A stretch of 14,622 nt of DNA from SCGC-AAA076-P13 sp963926355 (GCA_963926355.1 CAWUWW010000002.1:1-14622), one strand, 5' to 3'; positions 7,746 to 14,494 are shown, counted from the stretch's first letter. The notes: generated by a model from the sequence alone, not told the origin. Numbers and translations are program-made.

Positions 7746-8759
7746 ATGGAATATACAAATACACAGTGGTTATTAGATAAAAGACCTAAAGGCATGCCTG
7801 AGGATAACTGCTGGAAAATAAATAAAGAAGTCATAACCTCGCTTGATAAAAATGAAATTTTAATTGAGGTTAAATACCTTTCGATTGATCCCTACATGAG
7901 AGGAAGAATGAATGATTCTGCATCCTATGCTGCTCCCGCAAAACTTGGCGATCCTATGACTGGAGAGACTGTTGGGATAGTTGTCGAAAGTAATTCAAAT
8001 TTATACCAAATAGGCGATAAAGTCTGCGCTCATAAAGGATGGCAAACACATGTAAAAGTAAAAGACACAGAGCCTTCTCTTTTCAAGGTTACTAATTTAG
8101 ATATACCTTTATCATGTTATCTGGGTACAGTTGGGATGCCAGGAAGAACTGCGTATTTTGGTCTTAATAAAGTAGGTAAGCCTTTATCAGGAGAAACGGT
8201 TGTAGTATCTGCTGCCTCTGGTGCTGTGGGAACGGTTGTTGGTCAATTAGCAAAATTACAAGGATGTCATGTTGTTGGAATAGCTGGCGGGAATGAAAAA
8301 TGCTCTTATGTGAAAGATGTTTTAGGATTCGATGACTGTATTGATTACAAAGCCGGCAATTTAATGGATGACCTTAAAAATGCATGCCCTAAAGGTATTG
8401 ATATTTATTTCGAAAATGTTGGTGGCGATGTCACTAAAGCTGTTGCCCCTCTTTTAAATACCGGCGCACGTGTTCCTATATGTGGATTCATATCTCAATA
8501 TAATGCTGAGGATATGTTCAGTGTTGAAACTCCTTTTGATGTCCTAGGGGCGCTTGATCCAAAACCTAAACATAGATTTTTTGTTAACACTGAATGGATG
8601 AATGAATGGAGGGACATAACAGATAAGTTATGCAATCTAATTTCAGAAGATAAATTGCATTACAGAGAAACTATTACAGAAGGTTTTGAAAATGCACCGC
8701 AAGCTCTTAGAGATGTATTAACGGGTAAGAATTTTGGCAAGCAGATTATAAAAATATAG
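7746..8759 (+). CDS. NADP-dependent MDR-family oxidoreductase (CurA/leukotriene B4 12-hydroxydehydrogenase-like)
   Basis: A zinc-independent medium-chain reductase expected to reduce the C=C bond of an alpha,beta-unsaturated ketone or aldehyde with NADPH. The 337 residues match the usual length. The GroES-like N-domain shows YLSIDPYMRGRM (45-55) and the GETVGIVVES block. The Rossmann domain shows LGTVGMPGRTAYFGL (126-140), AASGAVGTVVGQLAK (156-170), and the NADP-side segment IAGGNEKCSYV with Tyr201 in DCIDYK. FENVGGD follows. No catalytic or structural zinc cysteines are present, as expected for this branch. Bacterial relatives are annotated as curcumin reductase CurA or YncB, but the natural substrate here is unknown. 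Its stop lies one base from the stop of the convergent PhzF-family gene, with no terminator between them. Confidence 0.9.
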   Translation: MEYTNTQWLLDKRPKGMPEDNCWKINKEVITSLDKNEILIEVKYLSIDPYMRGRMNDSASYAAPAKLGDPMTGETVGIVVESNSNLYQIGDKVCAHKGWQTHVKVKDTEPSLFKVTNLDIPLSCYLGTVGMPGRTAYFGLNKVGKPLSGETVVVSAASGAVGTVVGQLAKLQGCHVVGIAGGNEKCSYVKDVLGFDDCIDYKAGNLMDDLKNACPKGIDIYFENVGGDVTKAVAPLLNTGARVPICGFISQYNAEDMFSVETPFDVLGALDPKPKHRFFVNTEWMNEWRDITDKLCNLISEDKLHYRETITEGFENAPQALRDVLTGKNFGKQIIKI

Positions 8760-8760
8760 A

Positions 8761-9552
8761 TTAAGGAAGGTTTATATGTCCCTTCATATACAAGACTGCT
8801 TTACCTCCTATATAAACTCTATCACTAGCATCCTCACAACTTAGCAAGCCACCCCTTTTAGATACTTGTTTTGCTCTAAGCTTTTTCTTATTAAGTCTTT
8901 TTGACCAGTATGGTATTAATGTTGTATGAGCTGAGCCTGTAACTGGGTCTTCATTAACACCTGTCAAAGGAAAAAAGCATCTAGAAACAAAATCAAACTC
9001 ACTACTTGGCGCTGTAACTATCATTCCCCTAAGTGGGATTTCTTTAAGTAAGTTAAAGTCTGGCTTTAAGTTCACTATGTCTAGTTCATTATCAAGAATG
9101 ACTAAAAGATCATCCCTGCCTTTAAATATTTCAATTGGTTCAACACTTCCGAGAATATTTGAAATAATATCCTTATATTTATCGTCCTTTTGAATATTAT
9201 CTTTTGGGAAGTTTAGAAATAAATAGTCTGCTTTTTGTGTAACTTTTAATGCTCCATTTTTCAATGAATGGACTTCAAACTCTAAAGCCTCTGGCTCTAT
9301 GTAATTAAAATAGATAAATGCAGCTGCTAATGTTGCATGACCGCATAAATCAATCTCACAAGATGGAGAAAACCATCTAATAAAATATTTGTTATTCTCT
9401 GATCTTATAAATACTGTTTCTGATAAGTTATTTTCAGATGCAATTAACTGCATTAATAATGGATCGTTTATGTCTGAAAAGATAACAGCAGCAGGATTCC
9501 CTGAAAATAGAGAATCAGTAAAGGCATCAACATAATAAATTGGAGTATTCAT
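8761..9552 (-). CDS. PhzF-family isomerase/epimerase-like protein
   Basis: Cytosolic protein of the diaminopimelate-epimerase fold, of which PhzF (phenazine biosynthesis isomerase) is the model. The 263 residues contain VDAFTDSLFSGNPAAV (8-23), Glu45 in NNLSETVF at the position of the catalytic Glu45 of PhzF, SPSCEIDLCGHATLA (the CGHAT block), and EDPVTGSAH near the C-terminus. Both half-domains are present, so the fold is complete. No phenazine genes are nearby, so it is one of the many family members of unknown substrate. It begins 11 bases after the stop of the CDF exporter gene and is probably its downstream operon partner. A functional link between the two is not obvious. Confidence 0.9.
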   Translation of the reverse strand: MNTPIYYVDAFTDSLFSGNPAAVIFSDINDPLLMQLIASENNLSETVFIRSENNKYFIRWFSPSCEIDLCGHATLAAAFIYFNYIEPEALEFEVHSLKNGALKVTQKADYLFLNFPKDNIQKDDKYKDIISNILGSVEPIEIFKGRDDLLVILDNELDIVNLKPDFNLLKEIPLRGMIVTAPSSEFDFVSRCFFPLTGVNEDPVTGSAHTTLIPYWSKRLNKKKLRAKQVSKRGGLLSCEDASDRVYIGGKAVLYMKGHINLP

Positions 9553-9563
9553 ATCAAGTCAAG

Positions 9564-10454
9564 CTAGCACATCATCTCATGTTCAAACTCTAGAGTTGAA
9601 TGAGAAATTCCATAATTATCTAGTAAACTTTTTTTGATAATTCTTTTAGTATTTTCCATTTCATTAAAATCTTTTAGGCCCACCACGACATGTGCCTCTA
9701 AAGCTATCGTTGATTCATCTAAAGACCAAATATGCATATGATGAACATCTTCAACGAAATCAATTTTTGATAGAGTTATTTTAATAGCTTCTAAATCTAT
9801 ATCATCAGGTACGCCCTCCATTAGAAGGTGAATTACTCTAGGAAGCATCGCAAAAGCTTGATATAAAATAAATAAAGCAAGCATTCCAGTTAATAGAGTG
9901 TCTACCCAATACCATTGATAAAGAATGATTAATACACCTGCAACAATAACTGCCAGAGATGCCATGGCATCAGACAAGTTATGAAGAAAAGCTGCACGCA
10001 TGTTCATATTATTTTTTGATAAACTAAATGTAATCAATGCAGTAATAAAATCTACTATTAACGCAATACCTGCAACGATAACAATAATCCACCCAGAAAT
10101 TTCTACAGGCTCAAAGAACCTCCATGTAGCTTCGTATAAGAGGTAAAAACTTATAACAACTAGTATTACTAAATTTATAAGAGCCGCTATAACTTCAGCT
10201 CTTTTATAACCAAATGTTTTTGAATTGTCAGCAGGTCTTCTACTTATCTTTCTAGCAATAATTGCAATACCCAGTGACGCCGCATCACTTAAGTTGTGAA
10301 GAGCATCAGCTATTAATGAAAGACTCCCTGATAATATTCCACCAATAACCTGAAAAACTGTTAGTAAAGAGTTAATAGTAACTGCCACCATTAAAGTAAA
10401 ATCACTATCCTCTGGTGAATGATGGTTGTGGTTGTGGTTATGTGAATGTGCCAT
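9564..10454 (-). CDS. Cation diffusion facilitator, zinc/cadmium exporter (CzcD/ZitB type)
   Basis: An inner-membrane metal/proton antiporter that removes Zn2+ and probably Cd2+ or Co2+ from the cytosol. From the chosen start it has 296 residues. It has a His-rich N-terminal tail (HSHNHNHNHH, 3-12), about six membrane helices between 20 and 212, and a cytoplasmic C-terminal domain with VHHMHIW (237-243) and a final EHEMMC. The transport site reads HNLSD in helix 2 (His53, Asp57) and HNLSD in helix 5 (His158, Asp162), an H-D-H-D set typical of zinc/cadmium CDFs. An in-frame ATG at 10466 would add MRLY. I prefer 10454 because GAGA lies about 8 bases before it, while nothing precedes 10466 and a TATAAT overlaps that codon. 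The gene diverges from rimK-like 10498 and precedes the PhzF-family gene by 11 bases. Confidence 0.93.
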   Translation of the reverse strand: MAHSHNHNHNHHSPEDSDFTLMVAVTINSLLTVFQVIGGILSGSLSLIADALHNLSDAASLGIAIIARKISRRPADNSKTFGYKRAEVIAALINLVILVVISFYLLYEATWRFFEPVEISGWIIVIVAGIALIVDFITALITFSLSKNNMNMRAAFLHNLSDAMASLAVIVAGVLIILYQWYWVDTLLTGMLALFILYQAFAMLPRVIHLLMEGVPDDIDLEAIKITLSKIDFVEDVHHMHIWSLDESTIALEAHVVVGLKDFNEMENTKRIIKKSLLDNYGISHSTLEFEHEMMC

Positions 10455-10497
10455 ATATAATCTCATTATAATATTAATTAATTATGCAGGACAACAA
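10455..10497. promoter_or_regulatory. Short AT-rich divergent promoter region (CDF exporter / RimB-RimK fusion)
   Basis: Only 43 bases separate the two divergent starts. On the plus strand perfect TATAAT hexamers lie at 10456-10461 and 10467-10472. On the minus strand TATAAT lies at 10470-10465. No convincing -35 element accompanies any of them; the best on the plus strand is TTGTGG at 10432-10437. The -35 regions must lie inside the opposite genes, and the two promoters overlap, so expression of one may hinder the other. Confidence 0.4.
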
Positions 10498-11856
10498 ATG
10501 AATCTAAATGTAGGCTGGGAAGAATGGGTGAGCTTACCCGAACTAGGGTTACCTTCACTTGTATCTAAAACAGATACTGGCGCGGCAACTTCTGCATTGC
10601 ATGCTTTTAATATACAACCATTTGGATCAAAAACTAGGCCCAAGGTAAGGTTCGGGATTAATCCTATTGAGGATAACAATCAATTTGCTATATATTGCTC
10701 TGCAAATGTTTCTGATGTTAGAACGGTCACCTCTTCCAATGGCATATCTGAACTTAGATATGTAATAGAAACTGAGTTAGTTATAGGGGATGTAAAAAAG
10801 AAAATAGAAATTACTCTCACTAATAGAGAGAATATGAAATATAAAATGATTTTAGGAAGAAGCGCCTTAGATGGCTTCACTGTTCAGCCTGAAAAAAGTT
10901 TTGAGCAAGGGCTTTTGTCCTACGATTTATATAAAAATATAAAAAAACAAGTGCCCGCAAGAAGAAGTTTAAGAATAGCTATTCTAACCTTAGAGCCAAA
11001 TAACTATTCAACAAAAAGACTCGTTGAGGCAGCTGAGGCAAGAGATCATGTATGCGAACTAATAAATACAAGACGGTGTTATTTAAATATTCAAAGTCAT
11101 AAACCTGAGGTTCACTATGAAGGTGAAGCACTTCCTCATTACGATGCGATTATCCCAAGAATAGGAAGTTCCATTACCTTTTATGGCATGGCAGTGGTTA
11201 GGCAATTCCAGGCCATGGGTACCTACTGTCTAAACTCGTCCTCTTCGATTGGCTTATCTCGAGATAAGCTAGCAGCACATCAAACGCTTGTAAGTCACAG
11301 AATACCTATGCCAAACACAGCCTTTGCAAACTCTCCTCATGATACAGAGAGCTTGATAGACCTAGCGAGTGGAGCTCCTTTGGTATTAAAGTTACTTGAG
11401 AGCACTCAAGGGAAAGGTGTTCTTTTAGCAGAGTCTAGAAAAGCAGCCGCGGGCGTAATAAGCGCATTCCAAAAACTTAATGCTCCATTTATAGTTCAAG
11501 AATTTGTTAAAGAGGCAAGTGGAAGCGATATCAGATGCTTGGTTATAGGAAATAAGGTTGTTGCATCCATGATGAGGACTGCTGGAGATGAAGATTTTAG
11601 AGCCAATCTTCATGCAGGAGGCACTGCCAAAAAAATAATAATAACCAAAGAAGAAAGAAAAGTATCGATTCAAGCAACTGAAGCACTTGGTTTAAGTTTT
11701 GCAGGTGTTGATATTATTAGAACGGATACAGGGCCTAAAGTTCTAGAGGTCAATAGCTCCCCAGGTCTTCAAGGTATTGAGAAAGTAAGTAAGAAAGATA
11801 TTGCTGGATTGATAATTAAGCATCTTGAGATAAAGGCTGGAATTATAAAACCTTAA
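10498..11856 (+). CDS. Fusion of RimB-like retropepsin (Zn_protease) domain with RimK-type ATP-grasp glutamate ligase
   Basis: The 452-residue protein has two parts. Residues 1-145 match the RimB/"ATP-dependent zinc protease" family, a retropepsin-like fold, with the active Asp26 in KTDTGAATSALHA and the pairing motif MILGRSAL (117-124). Residues about 157-450 are a RimK ligase: RIAILT, IPRIGSS, LSRDKLAAHQTL, LKLLESTQGKGVLL, QEFVKEASGSDIRCLVIG, HAGGTA. Metal ligands Asp405, Glu417 and Asn419 (VDII, LEVNSSPG) correspond to E. coli RimK Asp248, Glu260 and Asn262. E. coli RimK adds glutamates to ribosomal protein S6, and Pseudomonas RimB trims them. The fusion would join writer and trimmer. The frame is open back to 10426, but ATG 10498 has AGGA 6 bases upstream and begins the conserved domain. 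The upstream extension lies antisense to the exporter's His-rich codons. S6 as target is inference. Confidence 0.92.
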   Translation: MNLNVGWEEWVSLPELGLPSLVSKTDTGAATSALHAFNIQPFGSKTRPKVRFGINPIEDNNQFAIYCSANVSDVRTVTSSNGISELRYVIETELVIGDVKKKIEITLTNRENMKYKMILGRSALDGFTVQPEKSFEQGLLSYDLYKNIKKQVPARRSLRIAILTLEPNNYSTKRLVEAAEARDHVCELINTRRCYLNIQSHKPEVHYEGEALPHYDAIIPRIGSSITFYGMAVVRQFQAMGTYCLNSSSSIGLSRDKLAAHQTLVSHRIPMPNTAFANSPHDTESLIDLASGAPLVLKLLESTQGKGVLLAESRKAAAGVISAFQKLNAPFIVQEFVKEASGSDIRCLVIGNKVVASMMRTAGDEDFRANLHAGGTAKKIIITKEERKVSIQATEALGLSFAGVDIIRTDTGPKVLEVNSSPGLQGIEKVSKKDIAGLIIKHLEIKAGIIKP

Positions 11857-11858
11857 AC

Positions 11859-11901
11859 TAAAGACTATTGAGCTGTTGTTTCTAAGGCTCGATAGTCTTT
11901 A
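11859..11901. terminator. Bidirectional hairpin terminator between RimB-RimK fusion and VOC gene
   Basis: A 14-bp stem (11860-11873 with 11887-11900, one wobble or mismatch, 13-base loop) has A-rich and T-rich flanks on both sides (TAAAGAC / GTCTTTA). It starts 3 bases after the stop of the fusion gene and lies 43 bases after the stop of the converging VOC gene, so it can end both transcripts. The U-tract is short, so efficiency is uncertain. Confidence 0.7.
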
Positions 11902-11943
11902 ATATTTAGATTACCCACAAGGAGTATAAAAGTTTAAATATTT

Positions 11944-12339
11944 TTAAGCTTTTATATTATGCATTGTGCAAATTTTATTACCTGATGGATCTTTTAGGTA
12001 TCCCAAATAGGCCTTCATTCCACCGCCATCTCTAACTCCAGGAGGGTCTTCACATGTAACTCCACCATTTTGCTCGCCTACCTTGTGCCACTCATCTATA
12101 GTTTCTGTATCTTTTGCCTTAAATCCGATAGTTGCACCATTACCATGAGATGCATTATTACCATCTAATGGTTCAGTTATTAAGAAAGTACCGCCGTCTA
12201 AAAAATACATATATCTAACAACTCCGCCATGACCTATGTGCTTAAATCCAGGCTTGGCTCCTAAAACACCTAAGGTCGCATCATAAAACTTCTTTGATGC
12301 CTCGATATCAGTAGCTCCCAACATTACATGATTAAACAT
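11944..12339 (-). CDS. VOC-superfamily (glyoxalase/bleomycin-resistance fold) protein
   Basis: A 131-residue single-chain member of the vicinal oxygen chelate superfamily. It shows two beta-alpha-beta-beta-beta modules: FNHVMLGATDIEASKKFYD (2-20) and, in the second half, FKAKDTETIDEWHKVGEQNGG followed by YLKDPSGNKIC (114-124). His4 and His65 (ASHGNG) could be metal ligands. The position where many relatives have the last acidic ligand after GNKI is Cys124, so glyoxalase I activity should not be assumed. Relatives are annotated only as glyoxalase or dioxygenase-like proteins. The start at 12339 has an excellent AAGGAG 9 bases upstream. It lies downstream of the acyl carrier protein gene on the same strand, 154 bases away, with its own possible promoter, and converges on the RimB-RimK fusion gene. 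Confidence 0.88.
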   Translation of the reverse strand: MFNHVMLGATDIEASKKFYDATLGVLGAKPGFKHIGHGGVVRYMYFLDGGTFLITEPLDGNNASHGNGATIGFKAKDTETIDEWHKVGEQNGGVTCEDPPGVRDGGGMKAYLGYLKDPSGNKICTMHNIKA

Positions 12340-12368
12340 TATTTATATCTCCTTATTGTATATGGGGC

Positions 12369-12409
12369 AATTGGTCAAAAAATTAAACCAATTAACTCCC
12401 TAGATACAA
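12369..12409 (-). promoter_or_regulatory. Possible promoter and overlapping inverted repeat for the VOC gene
   Basis: On the minus strand TTGTAT (12409-12404) and TTTAAT (12387-12382) are 16 bases apart, four and five matches to the sigma70 consensus. A perfect 7-bp inverted repeat, AATTGGT/ACCAATT (12369-12375 and 12387-12393), straddles the -10 and the predicted start, the place for a repressor operator. The rest of the 154-base gap (12340-12493) has a weak 6-bp hairpin at 12420-12440 without a U-tract and no recognisable gene. Confidence 0.35.
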
Positions 12410-12493
12410 TGATTAAATCATGACTTTGTTTATTAGTCATCATAAAGCTCGGAATTTAACTATGTTAGATATTATTGTTGAGTAACATATTAT

Positions 12494-12733
12494 TTAAAAT
12501 ACTAAAGTATTGGTCTTTATATATTCAACGGCCTGCCTAACCGTTAATATCTTTACAGCATCATCATCGATTATTTCAAGGTCAAACTCTTCTTCTATAG
12601 CCATAACTAGTTCTACTGTATCAAGCGAATCGCCGCCTAGGTCATCAATAAATGATGAATTATTTTCTATTAGATTAAGAGATTTACTAAATTGATGGCT
12701 AACAATTTTCTTAACCCTATCTTCTATATTCAT
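12494..12733 (-). CDS. Acyl carrier protein
   Basis: Small acidic protein that carries acyl chains on a 4'-phosphopantetheine arm. The 79 residues match the usual length. The modified serine is Ser36 in LGGDSLDTVELVMAIEEEF, with the expected acidic helix II; the C-terminal helix reads LTVRQAVEYIKTN. No fatty-acid synthesis genes (fabD, fabG, fabF) surround it, so it may be an additional ACP rather than the housekeeping one, although the core motif is close to E. coli AcpP. It starts 35 bases after the small membrane-protein gene, with GGAA about 7 bases upstream of the ATG, and is the last member of the alkB-like-ferredoxin-membrane protein series on the minus strand. No terminator follows it. 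Confidence 0.93.
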   Translation of the reverse strand: MNIEDRVKKIVSHQFSKSLNLIENNSSFIDDLGGDSLDTVELVMAIEEEFDLEIIDDDAVKILTVRQAVEYIKTNTLVF

Positions 12734-12768
12734 AATAATTCCAATAAATATTAACTATATTTAGCACT

Positions 12769-12975
12769 TTAGTTTTTAAACCATTTGTAAGGATCATTGC
12801 CGGCAATTTTGAAATATATAATCATATTAACCATATGAGTTACTAATAAGATTAAGGATAAACTTAGTGCCCATAAGATTTCTCTAAAGTGCAGGTGGGC
12901 TTCGATACGATATAAAATAATACCGATTGTTAATGTCCACAGGGACATAATTGTAAATGCTTTAAAATTTTTCAT
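12769..12975 (-). CDS. Small two-helix membrane protein of unknown function
   Basis: The 68-residue product has two hydrophobic segments, about residues 8-24 and 33-54. They are joined by a short His- and charge-containing loop (YRIEAHLHFRE) and followed by a polar tail ending NDPYKWFKN. Lysines at both ends suggest both termini face the cytosol. I do not recognise the family. It starts 13 bases after the ferredoxin stop, with AAGAGA upstream of the ATG, and precedes the acyl carrier protein gene by 35 bases. Position inside the hydroxylase unit suggests an accessory or anchoring role, but that is only context. Open frame, spacing and membrane pattern support a real gene. Confidence 0.7.
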   Translation of the reverse strand: MKNFKAFTIMSLWTLTIGIILYRIEAHLHFREILWALSLSLILLVTHMVNMIIYFKIAGNDPYKWFKN

Positions 12976-12988
12976 TTTTTTCTCTTTG

Positions 12989-13300
12989 TTATTTGTTTAA
13001 ATTAATTTCTACTTCTATATCTGATTTAAGCTCGGATTGGCAAGCCAGAACATAGCCCTCATTTATCTCATCTGGACTTAATACATATCCAAAATCAATT
13101 TGAGCTTTTATACCACCTGATAAAACTTTACATTTACAGGTACCGCAACTGCCAACTTTACATTTATAAGGCCAATCAATACCTGCATTTAGAGCTGAAT
13201 TTAATAAAGTATTTCCTCTATTAATTATTAAAATTGTATGCTCTGCGTGAGGGTTAATTAAAGCTTGTCTATCTTTAGGCTTATTAAATAAATTAAACAT
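12989..13300 (-). CDS. 2Fe-2S plant-type ferredoxin
   Basis: Soluble electron carrier of 103 residues. Three cluster cysteines, Cys47, Cys52 and Cys55, lie in CKVGSCGTCKC and the fourth, Cys87, in LACQSE, the C-x4-C-x2-C...C pattern of plant/vertebrate-type ferredoxins. An extra Cys57 follows directly. The first about 20 residues (basic, NKPKDRQ) precede the ubiquitin-like fold (HTILIINRGNTLLNSALNAG). The gene starts 5 bases after the AlkB-like hydroxylase stop, so the two are translated as a pair and this is the likely electron donor to that enzyme. Classical alkane hydroxylases use rubredoxin, so a dedicated 2Fe-2S donor is a departure. No ferredoxin reductase is encoded in the window. Confidence 0.94.
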   Translation of the reverse strand: MFNLFNKPKDRQALINPHAEHTILIINRGNTLLNSALNAGIDWPYKCKVGSCGTCKCKVLSGGIKAQIDFGYVLSPDEINEGYVLACQSELKSDIEVEINLNK

Positions 13301-13305
13301 ATTTA

Positions 13306-14445
13306 TTAACTTAGAATTCCCAACGCTTTAAACTTGTTAGAAACTTCTACCTCATCTTCAGTTGCATGATTGCTGTCCCAGTCTTCTAAAAGATTTTTAA
13401 CATAAGATCTAAATAGAGCAGGTATTAAAGTCAAAACAAATAAAGAAAAATATCCTATTCCATAATTTGGTGCGCCAACATCGTCAAGCTCCCAAAAATA
13501 AGTCTCTCCCCTTACATGATGATCTCCCTGCCTTCCTATTTCAATAAAAAACCAACTAGTAAATACATTGTCATTATCCCAAGAATGCCTGTGCCCTACA
13601 GGAGTTCCTGATTTTCTAATTAATCCGTAATGGCCCATAAAATTTAAAGCTTCTAGTAAAAAGTTTGAAATACTCCAAACTCCTATTAATGCAACTAAGC
13701 CCAGCAATCCCCCTGACCATATAAATAAAAAAATTGAAGGCAAGCTATATAGATAACCAATAATCCATTTATTATGGAAACTTAAAACTGATTTACCTTG
13801 TTTCGTTAACTTATTTTTTTCAAGATCGTAAGAGTATTTTGACTGTCCAGCATGAGACAACCATGTATGCAGATAAACATTTCTACCTCTTGGGGCTGTT
13901 GCAGGATCATCTTCATGTCCTAAATCTAAATGATGATTGTAAACATGTGCATATGTGAAATGAGAGGCACCACTCAGTGCCATAATTAATCTTGAAACAA
14001 AAAAACCTTCTTTCTTATTATGTGAAAGTTCATGTCCATATATTATCCCCAGTCCAGCCCACAACCCAGTTGATAGCGTTGCTCCTATTAAGTTTAAGAA
14101 ACTAATCCCGGACTCATAGGCAATTCCTAGAAATATTAACTCTTCTATTGTTGATCCTGAGGTAAATTGATATAGCCTTATTGCCAAAGCAACTTGAAGC
14201 AGAATAAATACTGGCAACATGATGTACATAACCACATATTGGAATTCTTTTATACCAAATGAATTTCCATTAGTATCTTTTTCAGCTCTAAGGTGTATAT
14301 CCCTAGTTACAGTATCTATGAGTGTATAAATACCAAATAAAATTACTCCTATCCAAGAAAATACATTTCCTTGAAAGATTCCAAAAATTGTTACCAGGGA
14401 TGAAAAAGGCACAATTAAATAACGCGCGTTCACAAAAAGTCTCAT
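13306..14445 (-). CDS. AlkB-like membrane diiron hydroxylase (fatty-acid desaturase/alkane monooxygenase superfamily), divergent motifs
   Basis: An inner-membrane non-haem diiron enzyme expected to hydroxylate a terminal methyl group using O2. The 379 residues include about six membrane helices and the family histidine motifs. These are GHELSH (His138, His142), HVYNHH (His167, His171, His172) followed by HEDDPATAPRG, NFMGHYGL (His272), HSWDND (287-292) and GRQGDHH (His309, His310). Compared with the alkane-hydroxylase consensus as I know it (EHxxGHH, NYxEHYGL, QRHSDHH), three positions differ: Ala166 for Glu, Gly271 for Glu, and Gln306 for a conserved His. This points to a separate subfamily whose substrate may not be alkanes. 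TAGGAG lies about 6 bases before the ATG at 14445. It leads the unit with ferredoxin, a small membrane protein and ACP. Calling it alkane 1-monooxygenase is a family-level label only. Confidence 0.88.
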   Translation of the reverse strand: MRLFVNARYLIVPFSSLVTIFGIFQGNVFSWIGVILFGIYTLIDTVTRDIHLRAEKDTNGNSFGIKEFQYVVMYIMLPVFILLQVALAIRLYQFTSGSTIEELIFLGIAYESGISFLNLIGATLSTGLWAGLGIIYGHELSHNKKEGFFVSRLIMALSGASHFTYAHVYNHHLDLGHEDDPATAPRGRNVYLHTWLSHAGQSKYSYDLEKNKLTKQGKSVLSFHNKWIIGYLYSLPSIFLFIWSGGLLGLVALIGVWSISNFLLEALNFMGHYGLIRKSGTPVGHRHSWDNDNVFTSWFFIEIGRQGDHHVRGETYFWELDDVGAPNYGIGYFSLFVLTLIPALFRSYVKNLLEDWDSNHATEDEVEVSNKFKALGILS

Positions 14446-14476
14446 AAGAACTCCTATGTTAAAAATTAAATCCCTG

Positions 14477-14494
14477 GGTGAAAATATTTTCTCC
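14477..14494. promoter_or_regulatory. 18-bp dyad upstream of the alkB-like unit (candidate operator)
   Basis: GG-N-GAAAATATTTTC-N-CC is symmetric at 16 of 18 positions, with a perfect 12-base core at 14480-14491. It lies 32 bases before the hydroxylase ATG, where it would overlap or follow the promoter. The remaining spacer 14446-14565 shows no convincing -35/-10 pair on the minus strand. A TATAAT at 14554-14559 on the plus strand has no -35 partner and points toward the tRNA terminator, so it is probably chance. Confidence 0.35.

Noticed and set aside
10386..10450. Short tandem repeat-like tract (GGTTGTG units)
   Set aside because: It is the codon pattern of the exporter's alternating His-Asn tail, a metal-binding feature of the protein and not an independent DNA repeat.
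10426..10497. N-terminal 24-codon extension of the RimB-RimK fusion
   Set aside because: The extension is antisense to the exporter's His-rich tail codons, has no ribosome site, and the conserved domain begins at ATG 10498 with AGGA upstream.
10482..10880. Two minus-strand frames of 65 and 66 codons antisense to the RimB-like domain
   Set aside because: Shadow frames of a well-supported gene with conserved retropepsin motifs on the plus strand.
11425..11673. 82-codon minus frame rich in Phe and Tyr
   Set aside because: Antisense to the ATP-grasp core of the ligase; the composition is the complement of Lys/Ile codons.
12420..12440. Possible terminator after the acyl carrier protein gene
   Set aside because: The stem is only 6 bp with no following U-tract on the minus strand, so it does not meet the form of an intrinsic terminator.
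12510..12695. Ser-rich 61-codon plus frame
   Set aside because: Antisense to the acyl carrier protein; Ser richness mirrors Asp/Glu and Leu codons on the other strand.
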